Shown here piece after piece: positions 1 through 10,335 of a stretch of 64,000 nt of DNA. Source of the DNA: Membranipora membranacea (taxonomy: Eukaryota; Bryozoa; Gymnolaemata; Cheilostomatida; Membraniporidae); assembly GCA_914767715.1 (NCBI GenBank), contig OU612071.1, positions 20,518,948 through 20,582,947 on the forward strand. The letters are read 5' to 3'. Position 1 is the first letter of the stretch, and the number at the start of each line of letters is the position of its first letter. The notes under the pieces were generated by a model. It searched no databases and was not told where the DNA came from. It saw only the letters and a program-made list of their open reading frames with translations. The position numbers and the translations under genes are program-made.

Positions 1-128
1 CACAATTCTAGGTACAAAGGATTAAATTATAATTCAGTTTTAAAATTCCTGGATAATGAGACAAAAAATTCTATTTTCTGACCTCATTCTGACCTATAAC
101 CCCCGTTTGACCTATCACCTCAGTGCGA
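1..128. repeat. Direct repeat, copy 1 (128 bp)
   Basis: This stretch recurs base for base at 827-954 in the same orientation. A shorter third piece follows at about 954-994. Copy 1 begins at the first base of the window, so the repeat may continue leftwards. It lies directly upstream of the splice acceptor at 147/148. No coding sense is apparent in it. Confidence 0.9.
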
Positions 129-147
129 ACTGTTACTTTATTCACAG

Positions 148-299
148 GAGATGATTATGAGACAGACTCGGACGATGAGGAGGAGTCAGGTGAGATTGTA
201 CCAGTACATTATATAACTAAGACAGGACGAAACTATGTCTTCTCTATGACTAAATGGATACCTGCTATATGTGCCCTGTTTGTAATGTGTAAGTTATAA
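148..299 (+). CDS. Possible terminal exon with an acidic start, product unknown
   Basis: A splice acceptor (TTATTCACAG) ends at 147. From there an open frame (phase 1 entry) runs to a TAA at 297-299. The peptide starts with a strongly acidic stretch (GDDYETDSDDEEESG) and ends with a basic then hydrophobic part (WIPAICALFVMCKL). A possible donor (G|GTGAGA) at 189/190 would instead give a 42-nt acidic exon with the same phase at both ends. The rest of the gene would lie left of the window. I do not recognise a family. It could be an acidic transposase exon, a real 3' exon, or chance. Confidence 0.3.
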
Positions 300-826
300 T
301 GCGCTGGTAAAAACAATTGTCTTTCAAGCCCTACTATTTTAAGTTTTTTTAATTCAAAGATTGTTCAATGGTTCACCTGCCTTCATTATATACCTGCCTT
401 TATTATGCATAAAACAAATCAAAACATTATTATCAAATCATATTATAAAACAATACAAAGAGTGGAGCGTCTAATAAAGTTTGTTGAATGCTGTTGTCTT
501 ATACAATATCAACCTCTTCTTGATCATTTATTATATTATGCATTTGATCATATCCATGATGTGTCACTCTCTCTTCTGCCATCATCTTGGTAATGTTTCG
601 TTATCTCAATTTGCGATCTTCACATGGCATCAGATTGAATTCAGGACAAAATTCTCATGAATATTTATCTCCGAATAAGATGCAACCATATCTATAGATC
701 AAACTGTAAAAATTAAATTTTGCGCAACAATTTGTTGAAGCATCTAGGCCGAAGCTATTATTCTAATGTAACGATGTTAAGCCTTACATATGCCGCCATT
801 GAATCCGGCAGATGTCAGTTACACCT
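300..826. other. A+T-rich spacer, no gene seen
   Basis: The only open frame (405-593) has no recognisable motif and no convincing splice sites. I see nothing else here. Confidence 0.5.
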
Positions 827-994
827 CACAATTCTAGGTACAAAGGATTAAATTATAATTCAGTTTTAAAATTCCTGGATAATGAGACAAAAAATTCTAT
901 TTTCTGACCTCATTCTGACCTATAACCCCCGTTTGACCTATCACCTCAGTGCGATTCCTGGATAATGAGACAAAAAATTCTATTTTCTGACCAT
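827..994. repeat. Direct repeat, copy 2, plus a partial third copy
   Basis: 827-954 is identical to 1-128. From about 954 a further 40 bases repeat the inner part of the unit again, so the right edge is a partial tandem copy. The acidic exon that follows copy 1 does not follow copy 2. Confidence 0.9.
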
Positions 995-1028
995 GTCCAA
1001 ACTCACACCCTCAAAATAATCTTTTTCC

Positions 1029-1237
1029 TTACCTCTATGATTAACAAGATAGCTGGGGTTCCCCTGTAGGAGGGGGGGGCGACTATTACGCCATTTCCAT
1101 TTCCACTCCTAATAAGTTAGAAATAAAGTGTTTAAGTAAGTACAGTAAGCTGCTGGAGAACAGCATGGGCAGGGCGAGGATTTTATAGGAGGAAATTCGG
1201 CCTTGATACTTTAGAAAAGGCAGAAAATTTAGCACCA
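1029..1237. repeat. Dispersed repeat pair, copy 1
   Basis: This is about 205 bp and is repeated with many substitutions and small indels at 1603-1810. Shared blocks include AACAAGATAGCTGGG, GGAGAACAGCATGGGCAGG and GGAGGAAATTCGGCCT. Open frames inside it are not conserved between the copies, so it looks like a decayed transposable element rather than a gene. Confidence 0.75.
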
Positions 1238-1602
1238 ACCACACATGCACCCAAGTCACCTTTCCCACTGAGAAATATGGAAACTCTAGGTGGTAATTTA
1301 GGGCGGGAGGGTGCTCATTTTGACAAGACGACTTGTCTCTTCAGTTATTTAGAATAAAAGGAACGGGAAAAACCTGTTAACTGACGAGATAAGTAAATTA
1401 GTATAACTCGCTATAAGGCGCGCCGTGGTATTAGATAATTCTAGAGGTAAGATAAGATAACTACAAAATATGATGGTCAAAGGCCAGGTCAGAGTTAGTA
1501 AATTTTACAAGTTATAACACAGTACTGTGTTATTAAATGACTGAGTCTTGTCACATTGCTCAAGAAAAAATGAGTTCTTTAGGTGTAAAAAACTCTTTTT
1601 TT

Positions 1603-1810
1603 CTTACCTCAATGATTAACAAGATAGCTGGGGGTTCCCTGTAAGAGGGGGCGACTCATACGCCATTTCCTGATTAATCCGCATTAAGTAAGTAATAAAG
1701 CATTCAAGTAAGTACAGTAAGTTGCTGGAGAACAGCATGGGCAGGGCAAAAACTTTATAGGAGGAAATTCGGCCTCAATACTTTAGAAAAGGCGGAAAGT
1801 TTAGCACCAA
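1603..1810. repeat. Dispersed repeat pair, copy 2
   Basis: This is the second copy of the 1029-1237 element, in the same orientation about 574 bp downstream. It directly precedes the decayed tyrosine recombinase at 1867-2560, so both copies may be non-coding parts of that same element. Confidence 0.7.
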
Positions 1811-1866
1811 AGGAGAGGAGTTTATAACAGAACGCCCTTTTGCCAAATACACAGCCCAATAAAGTA

Positions 1867-2560
1867 TCAGTTATGTTTAATATAACTTAAGTAGGCATCT
1901 GATTTCCACCTGCCGTGAACCTGTATCTGAGCTGCGGTCCATCCTCTCTTTCTAGCCCAAGTAGCCCCTCCAAGACCGTAACAGCGCAGTGTGATCTTTG
2001 ACTGTATCCCCGCTCAACCAGTTACGTATTGTAATATTTTGCCAAACTCCTGGGCGGAAACATTAAAGAGTGGTGACTCAGGGAGTTTATGCCCAAACAA
2101 ATCAAGGTATTGCTGTAGCACAGTTTCAAAGGTTCGCCTGAGTTGTCAACAAGTTTGATCCTAGCCTCTGTCTTAGCGTGTTTGAACGACCTCAGCGTTA
2201 AATGACAAGAGGTTTTATCCTTTGATCAATGCACATCTCCGAACTGAAGGGCATGTGAGCTAGCTGTGGTGCAAAATTCTGATGGTCGAAGAAACCCGTA
2301 AAAAGCTACAGCAATCATCAGCAAAATTGGCAAGCAACTCTAGGAGCAAGTATTTCAGCTGCCCTGTTAAGTCTGAGCAGATGACTGGAAGACACTGCCA
2401 TTTCCATGCCTGCTGTAGACTCATTCCTAAACTCTTTCAGTATCAACTTGAGTCCAGGGATACTTTTAGGTCTAACTTGTGAAAATAATGGCGCATGGCG
2501 GAGATGTGAGTCAGCACTGTGCTGTAAGCAAGGCCCTATTTCTTCAGATGTGTAATCCAC
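1867..2560 (-). pseudogene. Decayed tyrosine recombinase (DIRS/Crypton-type mobile element)
   Basis: Read on the minus strand, this shows the catalytic domain of a tyrosine recombinase in several frames. The conserved AFYGFLRPSEF motif lies near 2284-2310. A middle part carries LFGHKLPESPLF. The C-terminal HGRWKSDAYLSYI block, which contains the presumed nucleophile tyrosine, lies near 1880-1920, followed by a TGA at 1867-1869. At least two in-frame stops and a frameshift separate the blocks, so the gene is dead. The GFLR..SEF and GRWKSDAY blocks are typical of metazoan recombinases from DIRS- and Crypton-like elements. Which of these it is cannot be told, because no reverse transcriptase is visible. 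The open frame at 2318-2560 covers its degenerate upstream part in another frame. Confidence 0.7.
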
Positions 2561-3075
2561 AAGTCCACGGAAGATTTACAGGCTTCTGTCTGGTGAGAAA
2601 TGCCATGCCATCACAGACACTCCCCAGACACCTCCAAAACCGGGCCTAATTTTTGAACGCTATGGTCATTGTATGTAATAAATACACAGAGAAAAAACTT
2701 TTTATCATGTCTTGCAAAGACTCCTACTAGCAACCTACTAACAAATGCAACAGCGGCTCCAAAAATGTAATAATAGGCCCCCCAAAGTTTCTTGATTTTT
2801 AGTCTTCAAACCACTCGGGGGGCCTATGTAGCATGTAGTAGTGTGGTGTGTATTAGTCTTCCAAAGACTTAAAAGAATATGTCAACACTGGACAACACTC
2901 TCTTTGCAGGTATGTTTTTCATATGGGAGCTAATGACGACTGTAGTCGTCCAACAAATTAATGAATGAAATATATCTAAAATATATTATGCCTGGCTAGC
3001 CTCTGCCACATGCCAGTATCAGCTCAAAAACTATATAAAATATGTAAAGGAAACAAATTTATGCTTAGTTGTTAC
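2561..3075. other. Non-coding stretch with a small G/C inverted repeat
   Basis: No supported gene. TAGGCCCCCC near 2776 and GGGGGGCCTA near 2816 form a short inverted repeat with a loop of about 30 bases. Confidence 0.4.
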
Positions 3076-3160
3076 CTGGATCACTACTATCACTACCTAA
3101 TTCATTGTCAACCAACTCTCTAATATCTGTATCTAAACTTAATCTACTGGAGGCTGCCAT
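3076..3160 (-). CDS. Possible lone first exon of a transposase-like gene
   Basis: On the minus strand an ATG at 3160 opens a 28-codon frame ending at a good donor (CCAG|GTAACA) at 3076. The peptide starts MAASSRLSLDTDIREL and ends in an acidic DNELGSDSSDPG stretch. This resembles the acidic N-terminal exons of the piggyBac-like remnants at 20099 and 26928, which start MASSRTRIHESG. No following exon could be found at lower coordinates, so if real it is a fragment. The assignment rests on composition and exon shape only. Confidence 0.3.
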
Positions 3161-4323
3161 TTTTCTTTTTCATAAAAATATGTAAGATTTTCCAATTTGA
3201 CAACACCTGATTCAGTGACCAATCGTCGTGCTGTTTACAAATACAATAAGTTGATAATTGATACGCTGGTACAAACCAGTTTCACTAATCAGAAAAATCT
3301 ATCAGCAATCCTTAAGGTGATTTATCAGTTTGTACGAAATTTTTATATGTTATACCCACCAACCCTAGGCACATTTTCAACAATTTTTCACACCCCCAGT
3401 GTGTGACGTAACGTCGTGACGTTGCGACAAAGTTCAACATTGCATTTTATAGAGTTATTTTAAAATGAGTTTGGGGGGTAAGCAATTTGGCTGGGGTTTT
3501 AATTTCTGCTCAATGAATTCATTCTGTACTGTTGTCTGACTGATGGCTGGCATCCCAACAGTATATGGCATTAAACTTATCCATAAATGTTTGCTGAAAG
3601 TATAGATGTTTTTCATAAAAAGCATGCTTTATTCAAATACAGCATAAATAATACAAGAAGTTATCATACAGTTGCTGATTTGCATTTATGAGTTGTATAC
3701 CCATGAGGAATCAACTTGTGTTTGTTATTCACGATGTATCTAAGCAACCGGTCATGTGACATCATCGACAAACACGGACTTTTCTAGTGTTAGTGTAGGG
3801 GAATCTTCGTGCGTGATTACAACAAGCAGAAGACACATTGGGTATTTTTAATGATTGATGAGTCACTACTATGATGTAATACAGGGGTGGACGTGAGATA
3901 TTGCATTTATTTAGTCAGGTGTGGAATTAAACGGTGATAATACTTTATACTAACTTCAAACACTGGTTTAACTAGACTATTTTTGTTGTAATATTGCAAG
4001 TAACTAGTACTCATTTGGGCGTTTAAACTCATATGAATCTTTAGATCATGTACTCAACTAGGAGTGGACATGAGTATTTAGGTTTTATCTGTGTCAGGCC
4101 TGAGATATAAACATAAGATTATCATGTCCATTTGCAATTTTGTTGTTAGCTCATCAAATTTGATCTTGCTTTTGTTTACATGTTACCATGGAATTGTTTT
4201 TATATTCCTACGCCGGGCATGCGCACTTTGGTCACTGACTAAGCAAATTTACAATAAAATTCATCTGAAGTCTTTCAGCTGAATTCTGCTCTTTCTCTGC
4301 TTGTTTCACCTTAGTGGCTAAAC
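3161..4323. other. Intergenic, no gene seen
   Basis: Short open frames at 3197-3406 and 4091-4282 lack motifs and convincing splice context. I see no repeats of note. Confidence 0.4.
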
Positions 4324-5196
4324 ATGGGTAATTCTAAAAATGCCAGAAATCGTAATATATCCAGAGGAAGACTGACAAAGAAGAGATTCAATCCTAAGAT
4401 GAATAAAAAAAGCTTTCACTGTTGTTGGTAAGTTTCTGAAAGTTTCCACTACTTAGTCTACCTACTACTAGCGCTAGTCCCACTCTTTCTAGACCTTGTC
4501 TAGACTAAGACCAAGGAGTTGCTAGTTATGTGTGATTAGCCTCACAGGCACGATTATTCACGCAATATACTTCTTCTCACACACTCAGCCCATGGTAGTA
4601 AGTAACTGAAAGGCCTTGAATGAATTGGGGACTCTAGAACTTTTTAGATTAGAACTTTTATTGACAACTATATACCATTGTACTTGTTGTTCTACGCTAA
4701 CTATACAGCCAATTCTCTCTCATGCAATTCAAGTCATACTCAAATTAAGGAGCCTCAATAGTGTTGTACAAACCAAGGAGTTACAGTGTTCTCCTTGGCA
4801 CAATTGTATTCATTGCATGAAATTGCATCCAATCTCTGTTGTAAGTGTGTTGATAACAGCATTGGTATGTCCACCAGATATCATAACCATTATCATAATA
4901 CTTGGGTGTGTCATTTTAGATCAATGAAAATCCGCCAACAACTTCAGCAGCAACAGCAGTTGTTAGTGAAGATCAGGAGCAGCTGGTGGTCACACCCTCA
5001 TCATCTAGTACAAGTGTGTGTACAGCTATGTTGAAATGCGATACAGAACCGATGGATGATGAAGCCGAGAACTGCAGTATGGGTAAGTCTCTTTGCAGTA
5101 GCTGGCATATATATCTTTTCATGTAGCTCTGATGTGCTGCACTCACAACTGTACTATTTGTCTGACCAATAATCACACCTTCTAAATCACATATAT

Positions 5197-5271
5197 CACA
5201 AAGCAGGGTGGTTCAAATCCACTGAGTCTGCCACCGCATTGGCGCGGCCTGCTAAATAAAATGCAGTAAAC
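5197..5271. repeat. Short interspersed repeat with a B-box-like core, copy 1
   Basis: This contains AAGCAGGGTGGTTCAAATCC, whose GGTTCAAATCC part matches a Pol III B box, followed by GGCGCGGCCTGCTAAATAAA. It recurs at 5341-5394 (partial) and 8442-8516. No A box is visible upstream, so it may be the 3' part of a tRNA-derived SINE or another small element. Confidence 0.6.
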
Positions 5272-5340
5272 AAAACTCAAAGCGATATTCTGCATCGATC
5301 CCTATCATATCAATGTCACTTCTTTCCAATCCCTCAGATC

Positions 5341-5394
5341 TCAAAGCAGGGTGGTTCAAATCCACTGGGACTGCTTACTTTAGCGTAGTAAACT
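5341..5394. repeat. B-box-like short repeat, partial copy 2
   Basis: This repeats the first half of the 5197-5271 element (AAAGCAGGGTGGTTCAAATC), then diverges after CCACTGGGACTGC. Only about 70 bp separate it from copy 1. Confidence 0.5.
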
Positions 5395-6654
5395 AACACT
5401 CTGAAGACTCTGAATCCCTTTCCTCATATCAATATCACTCCAACTACGATACATCTCACTACTTGCATGAAGTCATTAATTTGGCCAAGTTTTTTAAATT
5501 TCTTGTAATGCTGCAATATATCTCGCTACTTGTAGTTGCTCTGTATGTAAGCCTAAATTCAGTATCACTCTGCACAACAAATTACATGAATGCCACAAAA
5601 ATCACCAAGGAAGCTCAGGGAGCATGGAGTCTAAGGGATTGGTGGAAGGATTTGAGAAGGCGATGACAGCTCATCAATGTTACTATCTAGAATATGTTGG
5701 CGATGGTGACTCCACGGTAGCAGACAGCATCATTTGTAATGTGAGCTCAAATTATTTCGTCTAATCCTTACCGAATCAAATCTGTTCATCTCAAACACTC
5801 TGGCCAAGCCCCTCCTCCAATGATTGATTGATAGATTGTATTTCTATCACTAACATAACATGATATATGTTGTGAAAAAAGGTGTTAAATACTGAATTTA
5901 CCCATTATCCATAGTGTATGACTAGTTGAGGTTGAATTTCTGATGGTATGATTCAAACCTATGTATATATATGCATATTTAATTTACCATGTAATTAATG
6001 TCTTTACTTTTACTTTGTCATTGACTTCATTGTTATTGTTATTATATGTTTAAGGTTTCCTATGGTACTAGCGTACGAAAGATACCTTGCAGCAACCACG
6101 CAGCAAAGAATGTAAGAAAACATCTAGAAGAATTGAGAAAAACAGACAGACTACTAACGAAAGAGCATGTTACAAAGGTAACATATAGTGTAAAACATGT
6201 TCTAAACATGCATCTACCTGAAGAACAGACCCGAGTAGCTATACTGAACACCATCAATCATGTAGGAGGAGACCACTCATCGTGTTCACCTGAGTGGAAA
6301 TGCAAGCATGCTGGGACAGAGGGGGTGCTCCCGTGGTCTTTGGAGACATACAACAAGATAAAGGTGAAATATTATTATCTACCTGAAATGCAGGAAGGCT
6401 GTGTCAGATAAGCTGTAAAACCTTAACTTTACACCTTTCATAAAATAAGCTTACTAAATGCATAATCATCGGATTTTTTCCAACTCTTCTACAATATCTA
6501 CCCTATAGTAGTTTAGTTTTCGCTGCATTTAGGATTCGCTTTTCGCATTTTGCCTAGTTTGCGAAATTTAGTGTATCTTAAATTAAACTCACTCACCATA
6601 GTTTCATAAACAATGTACAATTATACAGGAATACACCTTATCCAAAAATGCAAG

Positions 6655-6744
6655 CTAGCGTGGTGTAGTGGTCTCAGTGCCTGCCTTGCAATCAGATGGA
6701 GATTTATGCCCTGGGTTCGAATCCCAGCTTGGACATTTTTTTTT
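6655..6744 (+). tRNA. tRNA-like Pol III unit (Ala-TGC-like, degenerate)
   Basis: A perfect A box (TGGTGTAGTGG, 6661-6671) and B box (GGTTCGAATCC, 6714-6724) have tRNA spacing. They are followed after 11 bases by a run of nine T's at 6736-6744, a Pol III terminator. The T arm pairs perfectly (CTGGG/CCCAG). An anticodon loop CTTGCAA would put TGC (alanine) at the anticodon, but its stem has two mismatches. The acceptor stem does not pair in the standard register, although CAAGCT and AGCTTG at the two ends are complementary. It is better read as a tRNA-derived SINE head or tRNA pseudogene than a working tRNA. It lies in an intron of the Mutator/YqaJ element. Confidence 0.55.
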
Positions 6745-8441
6745 AATTTTCACAAGTAAGCCTACTAGCGAAATTTAGTACTAGTGAAATTTAGTACCAG
6801 GTCCAGATCCAGGTCCGAAATTAAACTCTAGCTAAATTAAACTCCTATAGGGTAATTATTTCAATCCGAAAACACCATTATTAATTCCAAAGTTTCAGGA
6901 ATCTACCGGGTCAAGTTGTGGGATTCTTATGTTACGACTAAAATTCATATTCCAGCTGATACTCCAGAGGATGGCTGACATTCCATATATAGCTGAAAAT
7001 ATGACAAGTAATGCAGCTGAAACCTACATGAACATCCGGCGCGTCATGGACGGAAACAAACACACTGACAGAGGAAAATCTGGATCTTGGTCAGCAAGGT
7101 GTCACGGTATGTTTTGTTATAAAAATTATTGGAGTAACAAACTATCAATAGAGCTACGTGTATTTCCACTTATATGTCGCAATTAGTTATTTTTGTGACA
7201 ATGATGTTGCGTTGAAGGACTGTTTCTCTGTATTATAGCTGCAGCACTTCGCTACAATGATGGCCCTAAGTGGAGTGGAAGATTTCTTACTCACTGTGTT
7301 AATTCAGAAAAGCTTTTTGATCAGGAGGAAAGGCAGGTGGCAGAACAAAATCAAAGACGGCAGAATCAAAAGGCAACAGAAGTAAAAAACGACTGCCTAA
7401 ATCAGCTGTTGGTGAGTCCCACATAATCATGACACCTCATATTTCCACAAGCCTTTCAACTTGTCTCAAAATCACATAGCAAATGTCTGTTAGTCTACCT
7501 TAAAACATCAGAGTCACCCTCTAACGCATATTCTAAACACACACCCATTCACTTACTTGCTCTACCTCATGCTGTACACATTTTATCTATACCGCAGAGC
7601 TCAATTGTCAAAGGCTAATAATACCTTGCTAGCTTCTCTTTTCTGCTGAGCACATCTATCTGACATGCTTGATCAGTTTGCAACAAATATTATATATCCC
7701 AATACTGGGAAGCATCCCCTTTTTATCTGTTGTCTTTTCTTTTTGCGGAGGAACACGATTCCCATTCAAGCCTTCTCATCTGAATTATTTTGCACACTGC
7801 ATGCTTGCTGTTTGCTTGCTTATACTAACTATAATTTCTGAGACGCTTGATATGAATGCTTTTAAAGATGATGTATATGGTCAAGTGGCAGCTCGAGATG
7901 CTGATATAAAGCAGGATAAGCTCGAGGAGCTGATGACTGAATTTTTACTGACAATGCCTTCTTCCATCAGCGCGGAGCAAGGCACTCCACAATGGAAAGC
8001 GGCTAGAAGAATGAGACTCACTGCGAGCAACTATGGACAGATATGTAAAATGAGATCAAAGACCTCTCCTAAAAATACAATTCAAAACCTGCTATATCCA
8101 TCCTTTACAGGGAATGCTGCTACAGCATATGGGCTCAGAGAAGAGCCTGAGACTGAAAAAATGTTTGTAGATTTTTTTTCACTCATGCAATCAAGCAACA
8201 CTCCTTATTTCTGATTTTTTTTCAGTTTTATTTCTGTCATTCCTTTGTATTCTTTTCTAACACTCTGCATGGCACTCGTCCTCACATCCTCTCAACTCTA
8301 CCAGAAAATATAATGCACTTGGCTGCAACCTTGAACCTCAATAGTCTTCATCAATCATGCTTTTGTTCTCTTCGCCATCAGCAACCACATGTATATCAAC
8401 AACTCCCTAAACAATAATTTGAGCATGCTCTGTCTTTATTT

Positions 8442-8516
8442 CACAAAGCAGGGTGGTTCAACTCCACTGAGACTGCCACCGCGATGGCGCGGCCTGCTAA
8501 ATAAACTGCAGTGAAC
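8442..8516. repeat. B-box-like short repeat, copy 3
   Basis: Nearly full-length match to 5197-5271, in the same orientation, just past the last YqaJ exon. The three copies bracket the Mutator/YqaJ element. Confidence 0.6.
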
Positions 8517-9648
8517 TGTCTAACTATCAACATTCTTGATCACGTCAATCGCAATCATACTTAGAATTACTCTCAGCTGCTTACCTACCTACCTAAGCAT
8601 CTGCATAATTACCATGTTAGTCTGTTAGCTAAACAAACACAGTACAAACCATGAACCTCCGTTAAGTGCCACCCAACAGATCCTTATCAAAAGTGGTAAG
8701 TTAGCATGAGTGTGAATGATGATAACCTCAAATCAATACAACATGACGTATAAAGGGACTATTTGTTTTGATGTTATTGATACATCCAAAACGTTGTGAG
8801 GCGTCTGAGCCAGGAGACATAACGTCATCTGACTATCATAGGAAACATAGGAGACTCTGCACATTTTGTCTCTCAAATTGTGAATCTGTTGTTATAGTTA
8901 CCTGATAAAATGTTAGACGAAATTTTTAACATCTAATATTGGTTGCATATCAATTTAGGCCACGTCAGTGAAAGAATTTTGTTGATCCGATAAACGGTGT
9001 GGATTTCAGATCGTATAGCGATAAATGACCTTAATCATAAAAACTATTGCTGTTATGATGTTTTTGGCGCAGTGCGAGCTCACTCGTCAACAGCTCCCAG
9101 ATGAAAACCATATGTGCGAGTATACTCGTCAATAGTCCTCGAAGTGTTAAGCGCTATAACACAGCTTGCATTTATGGGCGAAGCGGCAACTAAGTCCAAA
9201 CTTACAACCGTTGTGTGAGTTAAATTTGTGACAAAGCTTCCTTTTATGGGAGAGCTTGGCCCCCGATTTATCATGTTCGCCAGCTCTGTAAGGTACTCCC
9301 CCAAACTATATCTGCATGTTGTGCTTTTAGTTTGCGAAACAGGAAGTCGTACTCGACTGCATCTTTCTCAGCTGCGAGCATTTTTTTTACATTTTGTAGA
9401 TGGCCTAGTATGCCCTGAGCCTCACCAGTAAAGGATTCCATGGAATTCTTTTCTGGTGATATATGAGCTTAACTCTACAGAGTTAAGCTCGTATATATGA
9501 TATATGCATCTAACCATTCGTAAAATACCAAGTTCTCAGTGTCTTCCACTTTTTCAAAGTTGCCATCACGTGATTTCTTCCTTGGTTTTTACCCATGAGG
9601 ATGAGGAAGAAGGCTTATAAAGTCCAAGAACTTACCCAGCCAGACCCT
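8517..9648. other. Spacer before the GPCR array
   Basis: No supported gene on either strand. The open frames near 9080-9431 are opposing shadows without motifs. The one structure seen is the hairpin at 9459-9498. Confidence 0.45.
9459..9498. other. Short hairpin
   Basis: ATATATGAGCTTAACTCT pairs with AGAGTTAAGCTCGTATATAT across a two-base loop, giving a stem of about 18 bp with one bulge. It lies about 190 bp left of the first array unit. Its function is unknown. Confidence 0.7.
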
Positions 9649-10335
9649 TTCTCGCAATATGATGATAGGATATTACATCAGATGGTGATGATACACAATG
9701 AATATGTTTATAAACTTTATGAACTTTTAATCATCCAAATATCATTAATTGCAAGTTATTATTGACATCCATGATGAATATACGAATGTCCCCTAGATAT
9801 AGAAGAATAGGTAACATGTTCTTTTCTGATCATATCAACCCTTATACCACTGCTGACACCAGCACAGCATAAATGTTCCATCATACAAAGATCATTATCA
9901 CTTCTAAATAACTGTCATGCTCATTTGCGTTTTGAGAGATAAGAAGCAATAGCCTTATTGATTAATATGCCGTTGAATTTAAAACAGCACACACATGCTC
10001 ATATGGCACATCAAAGAGAATGTATTGAGAAATGTAAGATATTAAATCCTGTTTACAATTATTAAATAGAGATTGTGAGACTGTTTGTTCTTTTGTGCTG
10101 GGTGTGATCAAGTTTGAATAATCAAAAGGCTGTTAAAGTAAAAAGGTTATTCAAGTTCTCAACGCCATCTTATCATTTCTAACCGATTATTCCAGATTTA
10201 TTGTCTAGAAAATTTAAATAATGTACTGAATATCAATCAAGTATATTTGAACTTCGATGCGCCGGGATCTACACTGCAAGCTCACTGCTGAATGCTTAGA
10301 TATCTACTGAATCATAACAAAGTGCCTCAAATATC

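Larger units (their letters stand above)
4324..8213 (+). pseudogene. Mutator-like transposase / YqaJ nuclease element, multi-exon, incomplete
   Basis: Several exons join in phase and read as one transposon-type protein. They are 4920-5082 (Ser/Thr/Glu-rich), 5610-5740 (contains YVGDGDSTVAD, a transposase-like Asp motif), 6055-6363 (CSNHAAKN and GGDHSSCSPEW, a Cys/His pattern), about 6955-7106 (AAETYMNIRRVMDGNKHT, then SWSARCHG), 7239-7411 (AALRYNDGPKWSGRFLTHC) and 7843 to about 8170. The last exon carries a YqaJ/lambda-exonuclease start, GTPQWKAARRMRLTASNYG, and a YGLREEPETEKMF block. The YqaJ Glu-x-Lys catalytic part is missing, and the frame ends at a TGA at 8211-8213. A possible first exon at 4324-4427 (MGNSKNARNRNISRG) is in the wrong phase for the next one. 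The early transposase region between 5082 and 5610 also seems lost. It is probably a truncated mobile element. The family name is my recognition of motifs, not a search result. Confidence 0.55.

Noticed and set aside
6655-6735. Functional tRNA-Ala
   Set aside because: The anticodon stem has mismatches and the acceptor stem does not pair in standard register, so only a tRNA-like unit is claimed.
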